Assembly: GCA_963920765.1 (NCBI GenBank)
Contig: OY987243.1
Coordinates: forward strand, 10,292,001 to 10,356,000
DNA length: 64,000 nucleotides
Source: Ulota crispa
Lineage: Eukaryota; Streptophyta; Bryopsida; Orthotrichales; Orthotrichaceae
Direction: 5' to 3'
Position numbers and translations under genes: made by a program. Position 1 is the first letter of the stretch, and each line of letters begins with the position of its first letter. Shown here piece by piece: positions 57,150-64,000 of the stretch. Below the pieces are notes generated by a model. It was given only the letters and a program-made list of their open reading frames with translations, had not been told where the DNA came from and made no database searches.

Positions 57150-58700
57150 GGGAGAAATTGAAGGCCATATTAGACTTCTACAAACACATGTACACATCAA
57201 AGGGCATATCAGAGGAGGCACAAATAGCACAGGACAAAGTGTTCAATTGTATACCACAAGTAGTTTTGGACGAACAAAATAAGCTCTTCATGCAGCCCAT
57301 AACAGCGGCAGAAGTCCATGCAGCAATCCAGCAATTACCAAGAGAAAAGGCTTCAGGTCTTGATGGCATACTCACCAACTTTTATAAGTCGAATGTAGAG
57401 GAAGCAGAAATGGAAAGAATACTAGCTGCGGCAGTACAAGAAGTGCTGGACACCGGTACAATGAGCCAAGAATACAATTGTGGCATTATCACGCTCATTC
57501 ATAAAGGTGGAGAGGCCACAACAATCTCCAACTACATGCCAATCACCTTATTGGGAGCATTTTACAAAATCACGGCAAAAATTCTAGCAAGGCGATTGCA
57601 AACTATCCTACCTGTAATTATATGACCAAATCAAACAGGGTTTGCACAAGGCAGGTACATTGTTGATAATATTTTCCTGGCACAAGAAGCACTCCATCAG
57701 ACGGAAACTTCCAACTAGGACCTAAAATTACTCCTACTTGACCTGGAAAAGGCTTACGACTGGATTGAATAGCACTTCATGGAGGATGTCCTCAGGGTAC
57801 AAGGCTTTAGAGAAGAGTTCATCATGGCCGTGATGTCACTATACAAGAAGGCCACCTCTTGCGTTATAGTAAACAGCGAAGCTAGAGACACATTTGAAAT
57901 ATCCTGCTCAGTGAGACAAGGATGCCCACTTGCCCCATTCCTCTTCATCGTGGTCCTGGATTCACTGGGGCACATGCTCAACCATCCACAATACCAAATA
58001 GAAGGATTCACACTACCAAATGGCCACAAGCTCATTGACGCCTCTTATGTCAACGACACAGCGCTATACCTGCATGGCACAAGAGACAACCTAATCAGAG
58101 CTTACAAAGTCCTCAACACATTCTGCCTGGCTTCATGATCAATAGTGAACTGGCATAAAACCTATTCAATCTGGGCATCTTTGAGACCTAGAGGATTCTC
58201 ATGGGATGAAGACCTAGGATTAAACTAGGCAGCTGAGGGACAAGGGATACGATACCTTGGCCCATTAGTGGGCTTCCGCCTCCACAAAGACACCAACATA
58301 CTGCCCTTGATGTAGTTGCTTAGAGCCAAACTTTGGACTCACACAGCCAAGACCATGCCTCTAACAAGACACATCCTTATATGTAACCAAGTACTGCTTG
58401 CAACGTGTTGGTTCACAGCAATGATACACGGCATAAATCCAAAAATTTGCGACCAAATCAAATCACTAGTAAGAACATATGTTTGGTCAAGGCGAGGAGA
58501 GGGCAAGAGCACCATCAAAGTACTGTGGAACTCCTGCATACTTCCACTCACAAATGGAGGAATAAAGCTCATAGATCCACACCTGCAAACACAAGCATTA
58601 TTAGCCAAACTAGTGGTGCAAGGTCTTAGCCTGGGCAGAGAACCTTGGAAGGCAATCATCCAACAACTCCTCTAGAATTGCAAACCAGTAGGGGACAGCG
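57150..58700 (+). pseudogene. LINE reverse transcriptase domain
   Basis: EVHAAIQQLPREKASGLDGI (kaPGpDGi), SNYMPITLLGAFYKITAKIL (NyRPIsLln..YKi..kil), NQTGFAQGRYIVDNI (Q.gFi.gR.i.dni), LLDLEKAYDWIE (lDlekAyD.v), VRQGCPLAPFLFIVVLD (RQGcPLSP.LF), and YVNDTALY where active enzymes have YADD. The first catalytic Asp of that box is Asn, and stops occur after LPVII, ETSN and CLAS. Confidence 0.9.
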
Positions 58701-59539
58701 GATGGCAACTTTTGGTGAATTGGCTCTTTTTACACCATGGTGTCAAGAAAGAAAACAACCCCTTACTGATGAAAGCATGCTTAAGGACATTCTCACAAAT
58801 CAAGCAACAACTTGATCCAGACAGAACTAACAACCAATACACGAATCCTTAGGCAATCATTATTTGGGAACTTTAGAATTCAAGAAGACGATAATACACC
58901 CTTGGGACTCGGACCAAACATTGGATTGCACCTGTGGGCCAAGTCGGGCATAACAAGAGTGGTAGATCTGTGGTCCAAAGATAAAGATGGCTGGCTCATA
59001 GTCAAAGAAATCAAAGAGAGATTCTGGCCTCAAAACACGACAATGAGGAGAGGACCTGAGCGACACCTTAAAGCAATAAGCCACATACCCTAGGACCCGC
59101 GGAGGAAGGAGCTGACATGGAATAAGGGTGAATGGACATATTACGAGCTCAGAGACAACTTTTACTACTTTGATGACTCGGACTCTACAGACGAGGCACT
59201 CACAAAATTTTGTAGAGTGAACGGCACAGATATCCTGATCGTAGAAGGGCCAAGTCAGCCATTGCCTCAATTTATGCTAAAACCAGCACAAGTGGTCTTA
59301 TGGGAAGCACAACACCGAACCTTCAATACGTGCAATCCAAAAAAAAAGCCTTTGGGGAAAGACAAGTTGTAGGCCTTCCCAGGAAATACACAAAAAAATC
59401 TAATTTGGGATCCTAGTGAATGGGAATGGAGCAAACTAGGCACGCTCAAGAAGGCTCCATTCTTCCAATACACCTCCAAATGAGGGTACAAACCAGGCTA
59501 AGGACAAAAGGAAAAGTGCCAAGCAACATTCACCAATTA

Positions 59540-59845
59540 TGCAGGGAAAACTTCTCATAGCAGCAAAACAAGAATTTCCACTGGTTCCTCTGGCTAGCAT
59601 TAGACCTAGGAAGGAAGCAACATTCCTTTGGCTTGTGGCCAACAAGAGCGTAGGAACAAGAGAGAAGCTCAGATGGGCAAACAGCAACCATGACACAAGC
59701 TGCTGCATGTGCCCCGCTCAAATCGAAACCCTACAACACCTCTTATGGAATGCCCATTCTCATAAGAAATATGGCGGAGATTCAACCAGCTCACAGCGAG
59801 GAGCAACTTCTCCCAAATTCATAGCTTTGCCCTCACAACTTTAGG
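59540..59845 (+). pseudogene. LINE C-terminal zf-RVT domain
   Basis: TFLWLVANKSVGTREKLRWA then CCMCPAQIETLQHLLWNAH, the zinc-binding domain found after the reverse transcriptase of plant L1-type LINEs (W.....l.T...L.........C..C....Et..HlL..C..). The final Cys/His is His. Remaining sequence to 60300 is decayed C-terminus and 3' UTR. Confidence 0.75.
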
Positions 59846-60623
59846 TCAGTTTGACACCAACTGCTCAGAAAAACAAACAAAATACTTCTACCTACATCAA
59901 CCATGGGATTTACTCTGGACATTCATCAATTGGAAAATATACGCCACAAGGTGCGCAAAACAATTCCAACAGCAATCTGTAAATGGAAAACAGACTCTAT
60001 CTTGAGCTTGGGTCTCAACCTTGCATGTAGGGGCGGCGGTTTGGAAGACAATGCACAAGTCAGTTACAAATCACGAGGCTCTAGAAGAATTAGAGATAGC
60101 ATTCTATGGGGAGTGGTCACCCCACTTTTGTATAGCAGGAATTGGAGTATACCATTACACAGCCCCTGCTCAATTCACAAATTTCCATTATTAAATACAA
60201 GCCGTAAAGCACAGTGTCCAAGGACGTGGCCCCACAAGGCCCAAAAAGGCTTTTCAACATTATCACTATGATAGATAGGTCCAATTGGTCCGTCAATTCT
60301 TTCACTCATACTCTTGACATACTTTTGTAACGCAATCTCAAGTATTACAAGGCACACCTGCATATGATTGGGAATTACAAGCCCTTTGAAATTGAATATT
60401 TTTTATTTGGCAACAAGTCTTCTAAACCCATTTATCAAGGTAAATGAATAGTGGTGAGAATTTAAGTGGGGACTCAACGCATATATCTTTTCATGTCAAT
60501 ACATACCTCTTCTAGTTTTAAATTTCAGATTTAAATTTTAAAAATATTCAAAGGAGTTCATTTTAGTTGTCTTTTTGTCTCCCTACGCACTCTTTTTTAT
60601 CCAATTTAAAATACAAAATAAGA

Positions 60624-61548
60624 GTTAACCCTTAAAGGACCAGACTCCTTTTTTTTTAGAAACATAGCAATTTTTGGCAGGTATTTGTGATTGGAGCTTT
60701 TCACATTTTAGGCTAAAAGTTTAACAAAATGTGGGGATAAGGTTTATCTTTCATGTACACTAAATTTCATGATATTTGGAACTACAAGTAAAAAGTTATG
60801 GCCTAATATGTTGTTTTTTATGTTTGTTAGGCAGCCTAGGCAGATTTTTAAAAATCAATTTTTTCAAAAACAAAAGTTTCAAATTGGTTTAGGAGATTTG
60901 TGTGAATGTAGGAAGCTTCAAATCATTCCGTTTGGATCAACAAGATGAAAGTTATAAGGATTTTTTGTTTATGAGCAGTTATGGATTTTCTATTCCATAA
61001 TAAACTTTGAAGTCCTTTATTTTACTCAATTTTCAACATTTTGGAAAAAAAACAAAACTATAGGATGAAGATTGTTTAAGAAAACATTATGACCATTGGG
61101 ATTGGCATTTTTCATTTCCATAATTAAATTCTTAACAATTTAGTGTTTTCAATCATTCTCTACTTCTTTTTACTTACTATTCTTTTTCCATATGTTATAC
61201 AACTCCAAATGATTTGAAACTTTTTTGACATGTACTTTACTTAGGTGGAATAAGGAATATAGAGAAGCACCATCCATATGACCTTTTTCCTCAGGAATTT
61301 CACCTTCTAAAGGGTAGCTACCCAATTTTTCACAAGCCGTTTTTGAATATTCAAACCATTCTAACTTCCAATCCACGTGGTGGAAAACTTTGAATTTTTT
61401 CCACATCTTCCATAACCATTCTTCTACAAGATCCTACGGTCACATATGCATAAAAATGTTTTTGTTTTCAAATTTGGTTGATGCTCTAAAAATGGCAATT
61501 TTGAAGAGGTTTTGGCAAAAACTTTGCTTGGTCCTTTAGGGGTTAATT
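60624..61548 (-). mobile_element. Family B TTAA-bounded element, copy 2 (inverted)
   Basis: TTAACCCTTAAAGGACCAG on the left and GCTTGGTCCTTTAGGGGTTAA on the right around about 925 bp. The interior is the inverse of 9767-10706, for example TCTCTACTTCTTTTTACTTA against TAAGTAAATAGAAGTAGAGA. No coding capacity. Confidence 0.75.
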
Positions 61549-62037
61549 AATAAGGTTCATTGAAAATGTCCTTTCACCTTCCAAATATCAAGTAAAATAT
61601 TGGTCACAATATACCAAATGTTTTTTGTTTTTTGATTATGTTGCAAGTTGACCGGTCGTAATTACCCAACGGACAGGTAAGTGAGGGCATTTTTTTATAA
61701 ATGTTAGATATTTTTTAAAAATCTGCCTTTGAATACTATTATCATGTCCATGATACGGGTTTTGAAGAAATCAATGTTGTAGAGTACCAAATTTCTTTAA
61801 CTATACATAGTAAGATGTACAAAAAACCATCCCAAAAATTCAATACTTGATGGTTATTTAGAAAGACAATAATTTTTGGCAATGTTGGTCTCAAAATTGA
61901 TCAAAACTCTAGGGGTTAAATTTTTCATCCAATTTTACTTGTGTTAACTTAGCTTGTGTAAAAACAAGGTAAGATATTTGCAACAAAAATTTGATTCAAA
62001 AATAAATACCTTAAAGAGCATGTCAACAATATCATAA

Positions 62038-62287
62038 TTAACCCTTGAGCGCCCCACAGCCCCAAATGTTGCCTCTCACAATTGAAAAAGTTCCATGTTT
62101 GACTGTTATAATCTTTTCATCAATACAAACAAATCATGTGTCCATTTTTCTTGTACTTCTGGACTTATGTCCTCTACCAATCAATACGGCTGGATTTTAT
62201 GGATCTCATTGTCATTGCAGATTAGTTGGATTGAGTGTGACTAGGTTTGCATTTTGGTGAATATGGCCTAGGCGCTCACGGGTTAAC
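62038..62287. mobile_element. Family D short MITE (TTAA-bounded)
   Basis: TTAACCCTTGAGCGCCCCAC on the left and GGCGCTCACGGGTTAA on the right, about 250 bp. The first 90 bp resemble 3738-3830 in the GLOX intron. Confidence 0.65.
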
Positions 62288-62695
62288 TTCAATGGAGCTT
62301 GTTTCAAAACAAATAATAGATGAGATGAAACAAATCTGGCAAACGTAAAGATCTTGCTTTTTGACTTTTCTTAGGCCATAGTTGATTTTGCCTCAGAATT
62401 TCCAAAATTATAAGTTACCCACTCCCTTGCACTTTTAGAGGTCATGAAAAGTGACTTGGCATCAAGTGCATTGCTTCTTTAGATGGATGTAGTTTGCTAA
62501 ACTAAGTTCGTTTATCATTATTTTATATAATCTTGTTAAGAACTTTAAGCTATTAGAGACTTCACCTTAAATGACACTTGATTTTTGAACTACTTAGAGT
62601 TTGAAGTAATAGCTAAGAGGGTTCCCTTGACCTAACATTCTTTGCCAAGTTGCTTTTTACAAATGTTTCAAAGGGAGAGTTTGATATTAGGGTTT

Positions 62696-62895
62696 NNNNN
62701 NNNNNNNNNNNNNNNNNNNNNNNNNNNNNNNNNNNNNNNNNNNNNNNNNNNNNNNNNNNNNNNNNNNNNNNNNNNNNNNNNNNNNNNNNNNNNNNNNNNN
62801 NNNNNNNNNNNNNNNNNNNNNNNNNNNNNNNNNNNNNNNNNNNNNNNNNNNNNNNNNNNNNNNNNNNNNNNNNNNNNNNNNNNNNNNNNNNNNNN
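62696..62895. other. Assembly gap of 200 N
   Basis: Exactly 200 unresolved bases, a scaffold placeholder. ORFs drawn across it are artefacts. Confidence 0.99.
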
Positions 62896-63102
62896 GGACA
62901 AAATATAATAGAATCATCGTATGGATGTTCATCTATCAACTGTATTAATATTACTAAACTTCATCCAAAATTTGGCAAATTTCATATTCGCGAGGGAGGG
63001 ATTTGGTCCACATTTCCACCAAGTTTTTTCAGTGTTACGGTCAGTAGCAACAATTTGGGGTAAGGATTTAGGAGAAATTTTGCCAAAGAAAAGAACCCTA
63101 GT

Positions 63103-63360
63103 TCAGTGCCCTCCAACAAACTTTTGAGTTATTTGAAACTCAACTAGCCATTTGTTCAAATTTGTCAAGCAATAACAAATCCTATAGACTTAGGGATTTT
63201 TTTTCCCATTTAAAAAGGTTTATAGGTATGTGGATTGAGATTGTTAGCATACGCCCTTGTGGAATTTTATTGATTTTGAAATGTTCAATTGCTATTCTTC
63301 AAGAGTGGTTGCTATTTAACTGAGTTTCAAATAACTTGAGAACTTGTTGGAGGGCACCAC
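63103..63360. mobile_element. MITE with about 40-bp inverted ends
   Basis: GTGCCCTCCAACAAACTTTT then GAGTTATTTGAAACTCA on the left. TGAGTTTCAAATAACTTGAG then AACTTGTTGGAGGGCAC on the right. About 258 bp with well-kept ends, non-coding. Confidence 0.8.
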
Positions 63361-64000
63361 AGTATAGCACATTGACTGGTAAAGTGGTCATTGATGATTA
63401 ACCCCTAAAATTCTTTTGTGTTTAGAGGCCCAAAATTGCTTCAAAATACTAGTCTCCACAACAAGGTCAAAATCTTCATTGAAACTTAACATTTCAACAA
63501 ATCCAATCGTAGGATCCTTTAGTTGACTTGCACAACTACATTGTCCCAAAATTTTAGAATGAATATCCCCACCAATTGCAAGATCAATGTGCCCAAACTT
63601 CAAAATGTAAGCTTTTCTAATCCTTCCAAAAGGTGAAATTTTGTTTTTCAAACTTTTTAGAGAAAAACATGTATGTTGCATTTCTTGTGCAATTTTTGCA
63701 ATATGTTGGAAAAGGGGTTGAAAGCATATATACAAAAATTAGACCAAAAAAAATTTGGGATTCATTTTTACAAAATTGTAAAGTGAAAGGTACTGATGAA
63801 TGAAAGATGTAACTTATATGCTAATAAGTTTTGGAAGGATTTGAAAATTGTTAATCCCAATGGTGAGAATGCTCTAACAGACAATTAGTAACTTTTGTTT
63901 TCATTTTCATTTGAAATTTTCAAAATTGAGAGTAAAAGATAATTTTATATGTTTTTTCTACCCTCTTCGTACCTTCATTGCCCGCAAAAGAAAACTTCTT

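Larger units (their letters stand above)
53640..60300 (+). mobile_element. Degenerate, near full-length L1-type LINE
   Basis: About 6.6 kb in order: an ORF1 with a degenerate zinc knuckle, an apurinic-type endonuclease, a reverse transcriptase and a C-terminal zf-RVT domain, all on the plus strand. No LTRs. No clear poly-A tail or exact short target duplication was found. Many stops and shifts throughout, so it is old and inactive. Confidence 0.85.
60301..64000. other. Gene-free right flank with MITEs and N gap
   Basis: No coding region supported. It holds family B copy 2, a short family D element, a 258-bp MITE and a 200-base N run, listed separately. A further TTAACCCCTAAAATTC at about 63397 may be the left end of an element leaving the window. 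Confidence 0.6.

Noticed and set aside
62613-63063. ORFs spanning the N run
   Set aside because: They are open only because N codons are not counted as stops.
1-64000. tRNA, rRNA or CRISPR features
   Set aside because: No cloverleaf with conserved boxes, no rRNA core and no regularly spaced direct repeats with unique spacers were seen by eye.

Overview
This is a transposon-rich nuclear segment of a land plant. COX5C and IWS1 are of plant type, and the CACTA and LINE families are plant-like. A TEDC1 homologue, part of the delta/epsilon-tubulin centriole module, points to a plant with flagellated sperm (lycophyte, fern, bryophyte, cycad or Ginkgo) rather than a flowering plant or conifer. Species was not determined. 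There is one 200-base run of N at 62696-62895.

Layout. 1-966 (minus): TEDC1, running off the left edge. 1179-5007 (plus): three exons of a glyoxal-oxidase (GLOX) gene with exact splice joins but no beginning or end, so a relic. 5.0-11.6 kb: non-coding, with many short inverted-repeat elements. 12023-13471 (plus): an IWS1 transcription-elongation gene with one amber codon at a normally conserved Trp. 13.6-21 kb: more foldback elements and MITEs. 21058-22802 (minus): COX5C, a two-exon cytochrome c oxidase subunit too short for ordinary ORF calling. 22.8-24.3 kb: MITEs.

24346-52616: one 28.3-kb CACTA (En/Spm) transposon, bounded by near-identical inverted ends and a GAA target duplication. It landed inside the end of an older MITE. 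It carries a minus-strand accessory gene (about 25.5-31.5 kb) and a plus-strand TNP2-type transposase (about 41.6-47.8 kb, with DUF4218 and DUF4216 blocks). A SET methyltransferase-like exon lies between the transposase's first exon and its body. Clusters of a GACTA/TAGTC motif lie at both ends and between the coding blocks. Later arrivals inside it include a 111-bp satellite array, itself split by a 2.3-kb CACTA-like element with an ATA duplication, and an inverted pair of about 2.6-kb promoter-bearing repeats.

53.6-60.3 kb: a degenerate, near full-length L1-type LINE. 60.3-64 kb: more MITEs. Several short element families across the window sit exactly between TTAA sites and begin with CCC, the hallmark of piggyBac, which would be unusual in a land plant.

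The host genes are unrelated to each other. Best candidates for something new are the SET-carrying giant CACTA element with its motif islands, and the TTAA/CCC element families.
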